A stretch of 64,000 nt of DNA from Thalassarchaeum sp002495735 (GTDB lineage: Archaea; Thermoplasmatota; Poseidoniia; Poseidoniales; Thalassarchaeaceae), in NCBI GenBank assembly GCA_937911265.1, contig CALDRG010000023.1, forward strand, positions 1-64,000, read 5' to 3'. The translations under genes were made by a program, and so were the position numbers. The notes beneath the pieces are model-generated. The model saw nothing but the letters and a program-made list of their open reading frames with translations. It made no database searches and was not told the DNA's origin. Positions 50,077 through 59,081 of this stretch are shown piece after piece. The stretch's first letter is position 1, and every line of letters begins with the position of its first letter.

Positions 50077-51315
50077 TCAGAGTTGACCCTGCAGGTTGTA
50101 TCTGCCGAGCGCGGCCTCGGCAATCAGAGGTTCACTCTCACTCATTGTGGCGATGGCGTCCACTGCCTTGGGTATGGCCGAGTTGACCTGTTTGCTCCTG
50201 CCGCCGCGGCCCTTGCTGACATTCCTAGCCATAATCAGCCCGAGCGTATCGAGTTCGTTGAGCAGCGAAGATATCCTCCTAGGGGTGAGCGGCTCGACAC
50301 TGATCTTCATGCATGCTTCGGCATAGGTCCGGTAAGTTTCCCCAGTGGAGATATTCCTCAGGCCGTTATCTTCGTTCATCCTGATTGAGAATAGCAACAA
50401 CTTTTGGTGCAGTGGCAGAGTCTTCAGCACAGGAGTCACTTGGTCGTACTCCAACTGACTCTGCGCCAATCTGACGTGCCTAGGGTCTACAACCTTCTGA
50501 GCCCGCTGCTCTGCCTTCTGCACTGAGATGCGTAACAGGTCGAGCGCCCTGCGCGCGTCCCCGTGCTCCTGTGCGGCCAGTGCCGAGCAGAGTTCAAGCA
50601 CACCAGAATCGAGGACTCCCTCGTGAAGACCGGCGCTAACACGCTCGGTTAGGATGTCCTGAATCTCTGGAGCCCCGTAGGGGTGGAAGACGACATCCTC
50701 CTGACTGAGCCTCGAGCTGACCCGAGGATCGAGCTGCTGAGTGAAATGCAGATCGTTGCTGATTCCGATGAGACAGCAGCGGGCGTTTTTCAGAGAGGTA
50801 TTCAAGCTGGTCAGGTTGTACAACAAACCATCTCCAGCTCTGGCCACGAGATTGTCAATCTCGTCCAGCACTAGAATGTGCACTCCTCCCGCTCGTTCCA
50901 TCCTCTCAATCAGGACTTCGAGAACTCTGTCAGTGGGCCAGCCGGTGAATGGGATTGGAGTATCTCCTCGTCGAGCGAGTTGGGAGGCGATACTCTGAAC
51001 GACGCGGTACTTGGTATCCACAACACGGCAGTTGATCTCGTAGGTCTCAACGCTCCGCCCCATCTCCTTGCCCTTGTCGAGAAGTTGCCCTAAGACGAAT
51101 CTTGTGACCACGGTTTTGCCTGACCCGGGTACTCCATAGAGCAGCATGTTCGAAGGGATGTGGCCATTCAAGGCATCAACCATATTGCGTACCAAAGCAT
51201 CCACTTCGTGTTCTCTGTGGGGCAGGGTAGATGGCTCGAAGGCGTGATCGAACGCTCGTCTGTCGACGAAGAGACTGTCCTGGCCGAGAATCTTTTCGAA
51301 AATGTTTCCTTCCAT
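50077..51315 (-). CDS. cdc6: Orc1/Cdc6 replication initiator
   Basis: The 412-aa AAA+ protein marks and opens replication origins and helps load MCM. Walker A is GVPGSGKT (61-68), Walker B is LVLDEIDNL near residue 150, sensor 1 follows in LIGISNDLHF, and DARRALDLLR is the sensor 2 region. The C-terminal winged helix (about 300-412) includes SPRRISSLLNEL-like residues (LTPRRISSLLNELDTLGLI). Length is normal. The gene starts next to an AT-rich 398-bp gap that is the natural place for an origin. Other Orc1/Cdc6 copies may exist elsewhere. Confidence 0.95.
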   Translation of the reverse strand: MEGNIFEKILGQDSLFVDRRAFDHAFEPSTLPHREHEVDALVRNMVDALNGHIPSNMLLYGVPGSGKTVVTRFVLGQLLDKGKEMGRSVETYEINCRVVDTKYRVVQSIASQLARRGDTPIPFTGWPTDRVLEVLIERMERAGGVHILVLDEIDNLVARAGDGLLYNLTSLNTSLKNARCCLIGISNDLHFTQQLDPRVSSRLSQEDVVFHPYGAPEIQDILTERVSAGLHEGVLDSGVLELCSALAAQEHGDARRALDLLRISVQKAEQRAQKVVDPRHVRLAQSQLEYDQVTPVLKTLPLHQKLLLFSIRMNEDNGLRNISTGETYRTYAEACMKISVEPLTPRRISSLLNELDTLGLIMARNVSKGRGGRSKQVNSAIPKAVDAIATMSESEPLIAEAALGRYNLQGQL

Positions 51316-51713
51316 TTTCTTTCACCAGGGGTCCAGTCGCGTATCCAGCCTCCCTCTTACTCTGGTCGAGTAGGTGTCGGCGAACGCGGATTCTCAGCGA
51401 GGATGCAGGAGGTAATAAGACTGTCCGAGAAGAACGAAATTTTGCTTGATTATCATGTCCTCTAATGCCTCAGTACCATGCCCCTCTAACATCCGCCTAA
51501 GAACTCTCTTAGTTGTACTCAGTCAGGCTTTTTTATCAATATAATTTCAGTGTATTTATTGCATCTAATTCATTCATTCATGTATTTCTCCCACTCCTGC
51601 TACTATGGCAGGTAATCGAACCTGCTGGGGCTTCCTCGACAGCGACATTCGACATTATTTCTGGGAACTACTCAGGGCTCCGATGAAAGCTAATATAAAA
51701 CAAGATAAATTAT
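51316..51713. other. AT-rich gap beside orc1/cdc6, candidate replication origin
   Basis: The 398-bp gap contains two AT-rich runs (about 51528-51590 and 51690-51713, the latter reaching into the next gene's end). It has a hairpin CTAAGA/TCTTAG (51497-51512), a run of six T (51530-51536), tandem CATT repeats (51570-51580) and three copies of CCTGC/GCAGG in alternating orientation at 51596-51625. I do not see the classic ORB sequence. No convincing gene lies here. Confidence 0.4.
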
Positions 51714-52529
51714 TCACGAATTTCTTTGCAAAGATAGTTGGCCATCATCGCCTATATTCAGGTAGTCACCATCCTCGAGTTGGATAATCGAATTGGGCAG
51801 ATCAGGCATTCTAAAACCCACTTCCACTCCAGTGGCGCTCGCAAAGTTATGAGTCACCAAGACCAGCGCGTGAGGATGCCTCTGGGCGAATGTAATCGCA
51901 TCTGATGGAGTGTGGTGATGGGGGCTGTCCACGAAGTCGGGGATCCCCATCTCGAGCAGCACGACATCGGCATTTGGGGCCCGCTGCTCGATGCCTTCGC
52001 AAGGACCCGAGTCTCCGCAGTGGAGGAGCCTGAATCCACTCGAGTGAATGAACTCATAGCCATGCGGGTCGGTCTCCGGAGTGTGACTCACCGGAAACCT
52101 TTCGAAACTCCAGTCCGTTCCTGCCAGTTCACCCGACTCCGACTCCGACCAGTCGACCCCACTCTCTAGGGCGCCATCGAGACTCCCTGGGAATCCCGTT
52201 CCGCACAAGCCACTGAGCAGTTTCCTGCCACCTGGCCTGAGATGAACCCCCAAAGTATTCTCAGATTCAGGGTCTGAGATATACTTCCTCTCGAGCAGTA
52301 TGAATGGGAAGCCGAAGATGTGGTCGGCGTGCCAGTGGGTGATCAAGAGATGCTTGAGATTAGCGGGCGAGATATCGACTCTCTGCAGTTGGACCAGCGC
52401 CGTCGGTGGCGCGTCTACTAGCACGCTGCCGTCCAGCAGTGCCAGCGCATGCATCCTACCAGGGGGCGAGAAGGCATTCCCTGTGCCGAGGAAGTCAATA
52501 CGCGCCACGAGCCGCGATGAGGGCATCAT
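51714..52529 (-). CDS. Metallo-beta-lactamase-fold hydrolase, RNase Z-like
   Basis: The 271-aa protein starts IDFLGTGNAFSPPGR and has the metal motif THWHADH (H65, H67, D69, H70), a further His in LLHCGDSG and one in LVTHNF. This matches the RNase Z/ElaC-like branch of the metallo-beta-lactamase fold by the GTG and HxHxDH arrangement. RNase Z cuts the 3' trailer of tRNA precursors, but all tRNAs in this window encode CCA, so a different phosphodiesterase or lactonase role is possible. It lacks the long exosite arm. The start is the first of two adjacent ATGs. Confidence 0.83.
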   Translation of the reverse strand: MMPSSRLVARIDFLGTGNAFSPPGRMHALALLDGSVLVDAPPTALVQLQRVDISPANLKHLLITHWHADHIFGFPFILLERKYISDPESENTLGVHLRPGGRKLLSGLCGTGFPGSLDGALESGVDWSESESGELAGTDWSFERFPVSHTPETDPHGYEFIHSSGFRLLHCGDSGPCEGIEQRAPNADVVLLEMGIPDFVDSPHHHTPSDAITFAQRHPHALVLVTHNFASATGVEVGFRMPDLPNSIIQLEDGDYLNIGDDGQLSLQRNS

Positions 52530-52623
52530 GACTTGACCTCATCGCCTTACCTCTCTCGGCGCTCGCAGTACCCATTCAGCATTTCTTCATAAACAGGTCG
52601 TGTCTCGCGGAGAGCGAGCATTC

Positions 52624-52629
52624 AGGAGG
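52624..52629 (+). promoter_or_regulatory. Ribosome binding site deciding the reductase start
   Basis: AGGAGG lies 6 nt before the ATG at 52636 and makes this the start rather than the in-frame GTG at 52600. Confidence 0.65.
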
Positions 52630-52635
52630 CTTGAC

Positions 52636-53916
52636 ATGTCGGATTGGAGCGCAAAGAATCCATACTCCTCTAATCTGAATGAGAACTTCGTTCTCAATGG
52701 CGAGGGATCGCTCAAGGAGACCAGGCACATTGTTTTCAATCTAGGCGACTCCGGTCTGCAGTACAAGGCCGGCGATGCACTGGGGGTGATTCCACGCTGT
52801 CCGCCTGAACTGACCGAGGAGATTCTGGCCACCTGTGGCTTCTCAGGTGAGGAAGAGGTCGAGACCCATCTAGGGGCTTGCAGTTTGCGCGAGGCGCTCA
52901 CTGACCGATACGAGATTCACAGGATTTCGAAGAAGTGGATTAAGGAACTCGGATCAAGACTGTCGTCCGGATCGGGCAGCATCGAGATCCGAATCGTCCA
53001 TCGGCAGCGAACCTCGTCACAAGATGGTTCAGTAGTGATGGACTGGAGGGGGAGCGGAGTCGAGGATGACATTCCAGACGGCTATGTCGAAATCGGCTCA
53101 GCCAGCGATCCTGCCGAGGTACTCTGGGCTGAACTGACAGAGGACCCCAAGGCAATGGAGGACTACATCTGGTCGCGTGACTACATCGACGGTCTCGCAG
53201 ACTTTGGTCACATCGGTTTCACTCCACAACAGCTCGTCGAGGGCATGGACAGGCTCAAACCAAGACTCTACTCTATTGCCAGCAGCCCCGACTTCGAGCC
53301 GGGCACAGTCCACCTCACAGTCGCTATCGTCCGTTACAATCACCACGAGCGCGATCGGGCAGGGCTTTGCACCGGATTCATGGCGGATCACTGCGAGGTC
53401 GACGAAACCGAGATTGGCGTATTCATGTCTCCGACCCGGTCGTTCGTCCTGCCCGAGGACGGCTCGACAGACGTCATAATGGTAGGTCCGGGAACGGGAA
53501 TCGCTCCATTCAGGGCCTTCTTGCAGCAGCGTGAGATCGACGGCGCAACTGGGCGCAACTGGCTGTTCTTTGGCGACTGGACCGAAGAGGGAGAGTACCT
53601 GTATCGTGAAGAGATGGAGGCATGGAGAGATAGCGGATTCATCGATCGCCATGACCTAGCCTGGTCCCGTGCAGGTTCGGAGAAGGTCTACGTCCAGCAC
53701 CTGATGAAGCAGAACGGTGAGCAGATTTGGAATTGGATTGACGGCGGCGGGTACTTCTACGTCTGCGGTGACAAGAACTACATGGCCAGAGACGTCCACA
53801 CCACCCTCATCGAAATCTGTTCAGAGTTCGGTGGTTTGTCAGAAGATGAGGCTAAGGAGTTCGTCGAGACCGGTCTGATGAAGACCGAGAAGCGATATCT
53901 CAGAGATGTATACTGA
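52636..53916 (+). CDS. CysJ-like NADPH-flavin reductase without a flavodoxin domain
   Basis: The protein (426 aa) matches the FAD/NADPH part of sulfite reductase flavoproteins and cytochrome P450 reductases: NPYSSNLNENFVLNG, YKAGDALGVIP, the FAD motif RLYSIASSP, the MVGPGTGIAPFRAF nucleotide loop, and YVCGDKNYMARDV with the C-terminal RYLRDVY. The N-terminal flavodoxin-like FMN domain of CysJ is missing. It would move electrons from NADPH through FAD to an acceptor, perhaps a flavodoxin or ferredoxin. The partner is not shown; candidates include sulfite reductase or the BoxB-like oxygenase elsewhere in the window. Confidence 0.88.
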   Translation: MSDWSAKNPYSSNLNENFVLNGEGSLKETRHIVFNLGDSGLQYKAGDALGVIPRCPPELTEEILATCGFSGEEEVETHLGACSLREALTDRYEIHRISKKWIKELGSRLSSGSGSIEIRIVHRQRTSSQDGSVVMDWRGSGVEDDIPDGYVEIGSASDPAEVLWAELTEDPKAMEDYIWSRDYIDGLADFGHIGFTPQQLVEGMDRLKPRLYSIASSPDFEPGTVHLTVAIVRYNHHERDRAGLCTGFMADHCEVDETEIGVFMSPTRSFVLPEDGSTDVIMVGPGTGIAPFRAFLQQREIDGATGRNWLFFGDWTEEGEYLYREEMEAWRDSGFIDRHDLAWSRAGSEKVYVQHLMKQNGEQIWNWIDGGGYFYVCGDKNYMARDVHTTLIEICSEFGGLSEDEAKEFVETGLMKTEKRYLRDVY

Positions 53917-53966
53917 CCTCTAATGCTCCGCATTGCTCATACGGCGTACGCTAGGAGCAGTTCACC

Positions 53967-55310
53967 ATGTTCCGCCGAGTGCTCATCGCCAATCGCGGCG
54001 AAATTGCGCTTCGCATACTCCGCTCTCTACGTTCACTGGGTGTCGAAGTCGTAGTCACTCATGGGCGCGACGACAGGCTGACACTCCCGGTTCGACTGGC
54101 CGATGAGGGTGTGTTCATCGCGCGCGATGATCCACTGGCTTCCTATCTCGACATCGAAGCTGTCGTCTCCGCTGCCAAGGAGGTCGGTGCAGATGCAGTG
54201 CATCCCGGATACGGGTTCTTAGCCGAGAACTCTACTTTAGCTGAGAGGCTGGCCGAGGAGGGTATAGCCTTCATCGGACCAAGCCCCGAGGTTCTCAGAC
54301 TTCTTGGAGACAAACTATCCGCCAGAGATGCGATGGTGAGGGCAGGCCTGCCCGTCGCCCAAGGCTCTGGCAAGCCGATTTCGAACGAGAGGGAAGCTTG
54401 GGCCATGGCTGAGGATATCGGCTATCCAGTGATGCTCAAGGCGGCGGCCGGCGGCGGAGGGATAGGCATGCAGATTGTAGAGTCTGCTGACGACTTCAAA
54501 ACTGCACTGAGGCTGTGCCAAGGTCGCGCACTGTCGGCTTTCGGGGACGATAGGGTGTTCGTGGAAAAATACATCGAAGGGGCCCAACACATCGAATTCC
54601 AAGTGCTTGGAGATGGTTCCAAGGCTATTCACTTCGGCGAGAGGTTCTGCTCCATTCAACGGAGGCATCAGAAAATTATCGAGGAGGGTCCTTGGCTATC
54701 TGAAGAAGTACGTGAGGAACTCGGCGCCAAGGTGGTAGCCGGTGCCGAGGCGGTAGGCTACAAGGGGTTAGCCACCTTCGAGTTCCTGCGAGATGCCGAC
54801 GGTGAGTTCTACTTCCTCGAGGTGAATCCGAGAGTGCAGGTCGAGCACACGGTCACAGAGATGATTGCCGGTGTCGACCTAGTTTCTCTTGGCATCAGAG
54901 TAGCGGCAGGAGAATCACTCCCTCTCACACAATCCGAGGTCAGTATCTCCGGCCATGCCATCCAGACTAGGATAAACGCGGAGAACCCGTTCACTCTCGA
55001 ACCTTCACCCGGACGCATTTGGGAGTGCCACTGGCCAGGCGGTCCGGGCGTGCGCGTAGATACGCATGCGCACACGGGGTATGACATGCCACCCTCTTTC
55101 GACTCCTTGTTGGCCAAGGTGATTGTATGGGCGCCCACCCGCAGCGAAGCCATAGCCAAGATGGATTCGGCCTTGAAAGAGACACTAATCATTGGAGTTG
55201 ACACCCTGATACCACTTCACCGCGCAATCCTCAATGAGACAGATTTCCGAAATAGAGAAATCACAATCAGTTACCTCGACGAGCACCCAGGACTGCTGGA
55301 TGGAGCGTGA
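53967..55310 (+). CDS. accC: Biotin carboxylase subunit of an acyl-CoA carboxylase
   Basis: The 447-aa protein begins MFRRVLIANRGEIALRI and has the ATP-grasp segment VMLKAAAGGGGIGM, the motif FLEVNPRVQVEHTVTE with metal-binding Glu/Asn, and the C-terminal domain of normal length. It carboxylates the biotin of a carrier protein with bicarbonate and ATP. The carboxyltransferase and biotin carrier are not in the window, so it may serve acetyl-CoA or propionyl-CoA carboxylase. The PfkB-family kinase gene follows almost at once. Confidence 0.95.
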   Translation: MFRRVLIANRGEIALRILRSLRSLGVEVVVTHGRDDRLTLPVRLADEGVFIARDDPLASYLDIEAVVSAAKEVGADAVHPGYGFLAENSTLAERLAEEGIAFIGPSPEVLRLLGDKLSARDAMVRAGLPVAQGSGKPISNEREAWAMAEDIGYPVMLKAAAGGGGIGMQIVESADDFKTALRLCQGRALSAFGDDRVFVEKYIEGAQHIEFQVLGDGSKAIHFGERFCSIQRRHQKIIEEGPWLSEEVREELGAKVVAGAEAVGYKGLATFEFLRDADGEFYFLEVNPRVQVEHTVTEMIAGVDLVSLGIRVAAGESLPLTQSEVSISGHAIQTRINAENPFTLEPSPGRIWECHWPGGPGVRVDTHAHTGYDMPPSFDSLLAKVIVWAPTRSEAIAKMDSALKETLIIGVDTLIPLHRAILNETDFRNREITISYLDEHPGLLDGA

Positions 55311-55320
55311 TTACGTGGAG

Positions 55321-56277
55321 ATGGTGATTGTAGGAAGCATCGGTTTCGATGACATCGACACCCCCGAGGCGAGCGGCTCTGATCTTCTCGGAGGTGCCGC
55401 CACCCACGCCGGTCTAGCTTCGGGATTCCACCTGCCTCCGACGCCGCGCAAGCCACCAAGAATCGGACTGGTCAGCGCGGTCGGCACTGACTTCCCAGAG
55501 GAAGCTCAAGAGATACTCGAGGACTCAGGACTAAACCTCGCAGGTGTGGTTCGAAGAGATGGACGCACGTTCCGTTGGGCGGGACGTTACGAGGGTTCCA
55601 TGGAAGAGGTGCAGACCATATCGACAGAGGTCAACGTGCTCGAGGATTTTAGGCCCGAGGTCCCGCCGTCGTGGCGCACCCCCGGGGTTCTGCTCTGTGC
55701 CAACACGCACCCGCGCACTCAGGTTTCGGTACTCGATCAGTGTCCGGGTGCGGTGGTAACCGCCTTAGATACGTTCATGCTTTGGATAGACACAGAGTTT
55801 GAGTTGCTGTCGGAAGCCCTGCGCAAGGTGGACATGGCCATCCTCAACGAAGAGGAGGTGTGCTCTCTAGCCGATGAGGAGGTGCTTCACCGCGCAGTCG
55901 AGGCGATTCGCTCGGGCGCGGCGCTGTATGGAGGGCAGGAGGCCGGCCCCGGGCCCCGGAGCATGGTCATCAAGCGCGGTGGCAGTGGCTCAGTATCCTA
56001 CCTGCCCTGCGGCACTATCACCCTGCCTGCCTTTCCAACTGACGACCTAGTCGACCCTACAGGTGCCGGTGACTCGTTTGCCGGGGCCCTGCTAGCCAAC
56101 ATAGTCGGCAGGAAGGGCGCCTTGAACCAGACAGAGACCATGCGTAACGCGCTAGTACACGCGACAGTGACTGCGTCTTTCGCCATAGAGGGACTCGGAG
56201 CCTCCGCCCTGTACGGTCTCGAGAGAGGAAGGTACCACGCGAGGGTGGACAAATACCGGAGAATGGTCGGCCTGTAA
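55321..56277 (+). CDS. PfkB-family sugar/nucleoside kinase
   Basis: The protein (318 aa) starts MVIVGSIGFDDIDTPEA and has GGAATHAGLA, ILNEEEVCSL and the PfkB catalytic signature DPTGAGDSFAGALL near residue 244. It phosphorylates a sugar or nucleoside; no substrate-specific motif is evident. The ATG at 55321 gives the usual family N-terminus; the frame is open to 55234 and an ATG at 55300 overlaps accC. It is likely cotranscribed with accC. The next gene converges and shares no gap. Confidence 0.88.
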   Translation: MVIVGSIGFDDIDTPEASGSDLLGGAATHAGLASGFHLPPTPRKPPRIGLVSAVGTDFPEEAQEILEDSGLNLAGVVRRDGRTFRWAGRYEGSMEEVQTISTEVNVLEDFRPEVPPSWRTPGVLLCANTHPRTQVSVLDQCPGAVVTALDTFMLWIDTEFELLSEALRKVDMAILNEEEVCSLADEEVLHRAVEAIRSGAALYGGQEAGPGPRSMVIKRGGSGSVSYLPCGTITLPAFPTDDLVDPTGAGDSFAGALLANIVGRKGALNQTETMRNALVHATVTASFAIEGLGASALYGLERGRYHARVDKYRRMVGL

Positions 56278-57966
56278 TCACTCGAGCCGCTTGATTCCAG
56301 GAAGCGGGTGCGGGTCACCCTTGGATGATGTTCTCCTGAGTTGCGAGAACCTGAGTCCACCTTCCTGATCAGGAAGTTGAGTGGGCCTGCTCTCCCCTCC
56401 GCTCGATACTCTGGTCACGAGATGGTCCAATGCGTCCTGTGCTGAATGAGGGCGAGGTGCCTGCGACTCCCTCGCTCTACCAGCCACATCCGCCTGGTGA
56501 TCTTGGTCACTGCGAAGACGGATGTGCTGTGAGGATCGGAACCTAGCTCCCGACTGTACTTCCCCTCCATCTCCATCTCCGTACTCAGAAGCGTAAGAGT
56601 CGATGGTTCTGCCAGCCGCCCGAGCCGCCGGACCTAGTAGGGCACCAATCCAACTGGTCCTTCTAAGGGATGCCTTCCTCCTACTTGTCCTGACTCTGCC
56701 AGAACTCATCGAGTTGGCGATTCTGGATAGCCCCGGGAATTCCTCGAGTCTCGAGGCATCGAGCGCAGGCTGGGACATCTCGCCGCTAGTCAGCAGCGCC
56801 TGCTTGGCCCGTGCCTGCTTGACGACACCGGGCCGGCATTCCTCCCGTATCGCTGCTTCAGTGGGGGCTGGCAGGCCCGGCTCGGCGTAGGGGCCTGAGG
56901 TCCCGAACCTATCTTGAGCCCGCCTAATCAACTGCGAACTGGTCGGATCACGTTTGAAAGCAGGAGGGTCTGCAGCGTTGATGTAGGTCTCAGAAGGAGC
57001 GTAGCTTGCCGCAGGTGTGGCGAACTCAGAGGGAGGAGGGGTCGTGGGCGGCGAGTAACTGGTCGCAGGTTCAGCATCGAACATGCCACCCTCGCCGAAC
57101 ATGCCCATTCCGGTAGCAGCCTCATCCAGCGCCGAGTCTATCCTGCTGCCAGCCGGCTTCTCTTCGTACCACGATGGAGATTCATTCTTCCCCCAAGCCC
57201 TCTCATAAGCTGAGCGAGCATCCTCCTGAGGGGAGGGGGCCGGCTCGTAACTTGGGAACGATTCTGTAGGCATCTTGTTTTCCCACGGGAAGATCGACCC
57301 AGCCTCAGCCACCGCAGGTGCTGGGGGAGTAGGTGACAGTGGGGCGGCGAAGCCGTCGAACAACGACTCTCTCACCGACTCTGACTCAGCACCGAGCAGC
57401 AACTCTTCCTCAGGTGCGGCCAGCAGGCCCTTTGGTTCTGACAGCCCGCCTCCGGCGTCTCTGAAAGCGGGGTAGTTCGACAGTTCCGCATCGATGTGCT
57501 CAAGCCCCCTGCGGGCTTCATCTATCGAATTGCCGTGGCGGACTCTATCGACCATCAGACACAGTCTGAGCAGTATTCCTTCGCTGCCAGATATGATATG
57601 TCGGTCCCCTGCTTCTGTCTCGATGGCAAGGACCGAGGTCCTAGATAGCACGTATCCTAGTAGTGTCAGAGATCCTCCCACCGTCGCCACCATGGCGTAA
57701 GGCGGCATCAGGACGCTCATGCCGAGATAGATTGCCAACAGCCCAATGGGAATGGTGCCCGAGGGAAACATTGGGACTTTCATGTGTCGCATTCTTGAGA
57801 TCGAACCTAGAGATAGTCGGATGCCATGTCCGTCAAATCTCTCCAGCGTCAGCTGACGCTTGGTGAGGACCGCTACGAACCTACCTCCAGACCCGACCAG
57901 ACTCAGATTGCCGAACAGTTCCGACTTCTCCTCATCTCGGTCGGGCGTTAGCCCGACTGAATACAT
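56278..57966 (-). CDS. Membrane-associated protein with long disordered tail
   Basis: The 562-aa protein has an N-terminal beta-rich segment (1-62, NLSLVGSGGRFVAVLTKRQLTL) that looks like a PH-type or GRAM-like domain, then a hairpin of two hydrophobic helices (about 67-108), and a short helical cytoplasmic segment. The remaining 370 residues are low-complexity: Pro, Ser, Ala and Glu-rich, later Arg-rich, with no regular fold. I do not recognise the family. The layout suggests a membrane tether that gathers partners. The assignment of the first domain is tentative. Confidence 0.72.
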   Translation of the reverse strand: MYSVGLTPDRDEEKSELFGNLSLVGSGGRFVAVLTKRQLTLERFDGHGIRLSLGSISRMRHMKVPMFPSGTIPIGLLAIYLGMSVLMPPYAMVATVGGSLTLLGYVLSRTSVLAIETEAGDRHIISGSEGILLRLCLMVDRVRHGNSIDEARRGLEHIDAELSNYPAFRDAGGGLSEPKGLLAAPEEELLLGAESESVRESLFDGFAAPLSPTPPAPAVAEAGSIFPWENKMPTESFPSYEPAPSPQEDARSAYERAWGKNESPSWYEEKPAGSRIDSALDEAATGMGMFGEGGMFDAEPATSYSPPTTPPPSEFATPAASYAPSETYINAADPPAFKRDPTSSQLIRRAQDRFGTSGPYAEPGLPAPTEAAIREECRPGVVKQARAKQALLTSGEMSQPALDASRLEEFPGLSRIANSMSSGRVRTSRRKASLRRTSWIGALLGPAARAAGRTIDSYASEYGDGDGGEVQSGARFRSSQHIRLRSDQDHQADVAGRARESQAPRPHSAQDALDHLVTRVSSGGESRPTQLPDQEGGLRFSQLRRTSSKGDPHPLPGIKRLE

Positions 57967-58048
57967 CCCAATGCGTCAGCAACTCCGATTGGCTATAACT
58001 GCTCGGGGTGCTAAGTACTCGCGCGCGCCCCTTACGCGCACGAGAGAC

Positions 58049-59035
58049 TCATGCCAAGGTCATTTCTGAGGCTATGCCCATGATGCGCATCGGCACAGCA
58101 TCGAGATGAACTATCAAAATGGGCTCAGTACCACGTTTTCTCAGTAAAAGAGGAGACTCCCAGTCAATCAATACAGAGTCTTCCTTGATCTCTCTGACTC
58201 TTCCGACATTGAACTGTAGGTCGACGGCAGCGTGGACTACATCGTCCAGTGATAATCCTCGCTTCTGAAACGGGGCCTTGATTAATCTGAAACGGGACGA
58301 TTCATGACTTTCGAGGGCATCCGAATTTTGGTGTACTATCATGCAGCCCTTGTGTAGTGACTCTTCCTTGAGATTCCGCAATGCTAGGCCGACCCTGTCA
58401 CCGGTAACCGCAGTGTCCACATCATCGTCCATAACTTGTAGACTTCTGACTATGCCGAAATCTCCTGCGGGATGAGATTCGATAGCATCGTGCTTGTTGA
58501 TTGAACCGGACTGTACGTATCCAATGCCCACCAGCCCTATTCCTCGAACGACGAAGTGCTGATCGATAGGAATCACCAGTGCCTCTGAAACCGAGTTTTT
58601 CTCAACGCTCAAGAATTTGAGTAGAATCTCTCTGAGATCGTGAGAATCAGGAGTCCCTTCCAAAACGGCCCAGGGCAAACCCGCTTGAGACAAAATCACC
58701 CTGACCTGATCTGGATCCACCCAACCACCATCTTTTGGGTTGATGACTACTATCCCATCTGTGATGCCTGCGCATCCGAAGGATACCAAGACCTCTCCAA
58801 GAGCAGCATCCACTTTAGTAATCTCGACTAATCCCGCCTTAGCGACATTCAACACCGATAACAACGGACGGATACTATCGGGGAACTTGAGGGGACGGAG
58901 CAATGAGATAATGCGAGTTTCACCACCAGACATCTCCTTGTACACATACGACTCGATATCGCGAACATCTCCAAGCTTAGCGATGCTTCGAGCCAATTCT
59001 TCCGAACCTACGTATCCAACGTTGAGGACAGGCAT
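58049..59035 (-). CDS. SelB-like elongation-factor paralogue lacking the GTP-binding loop (aSelBL)
   Basis: The protein (328 aa) resembles archaeal SelB-like (aSelBL) proteins: a GTPase-like N-terminal domain of about 170 residues, then two beta-barrel domains like EF-Tu domains 2 and 3 (FVVRGIGLVGIGYVQSGSINKHD near 185-205). The GTPase signature is gone: the segment at the P-loop reads NVGYVGSEELARSI with no GKS/T. aSelBL is described as a broad archaeal family that lost key GTP residues. Function is not known. The ATG at 59035 begins the domain; the frame upstream to 59137 overlaps the thioesterase gene. Confidence 0.8.
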   Translation of the reverse strand: MPVLNVGYVGSEELARSIAKLGDVRDIESYVYKEMSGGETRIISLLRPLKFPDSIRPLLSVLNVAKAGLVEITKVDAALGEVLVSFGCAGITDGIVVINPKDGGWVDPDQVRVILSQAGLPWAVLEGTPDSHDLREILLKFLSVEKNSVSEALVIPIDQHFVVRGIGLVGIGYVQSGSINKHDAIESHPAGDFGIVRSLQVMDDDVDTAVTGDRVGLALRNLKEESLHKGCMIVHQNSDALESHESSRFRLIKAPFQKRGLSLDDVVHAAVDLQFNVGRVREIKEDSVLIDWESPLLLRKRGTEPILIVHLDAVPMRIMGIASEMTLA

Positions 59036-59081
59036 GCGCCCGCGAATGGTCTGAACTTGTTGAACCGAACGGTCGCGAACA

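Noticed and set aside
51605..51630. T-arm-like sequence suggesting a tRNA on the minus strand
   Set aside because: GGTTCGATTACC resembles a T arm, but no matching acceptor or anticodon stem can be found upstream.
51605..51787. 60-aa open frame on the plus strand in the orc1/cdc6 gap
   Set aside because: It runs into the end of the MBL-fold gene, has no ribosome site and shows no family resemblance.
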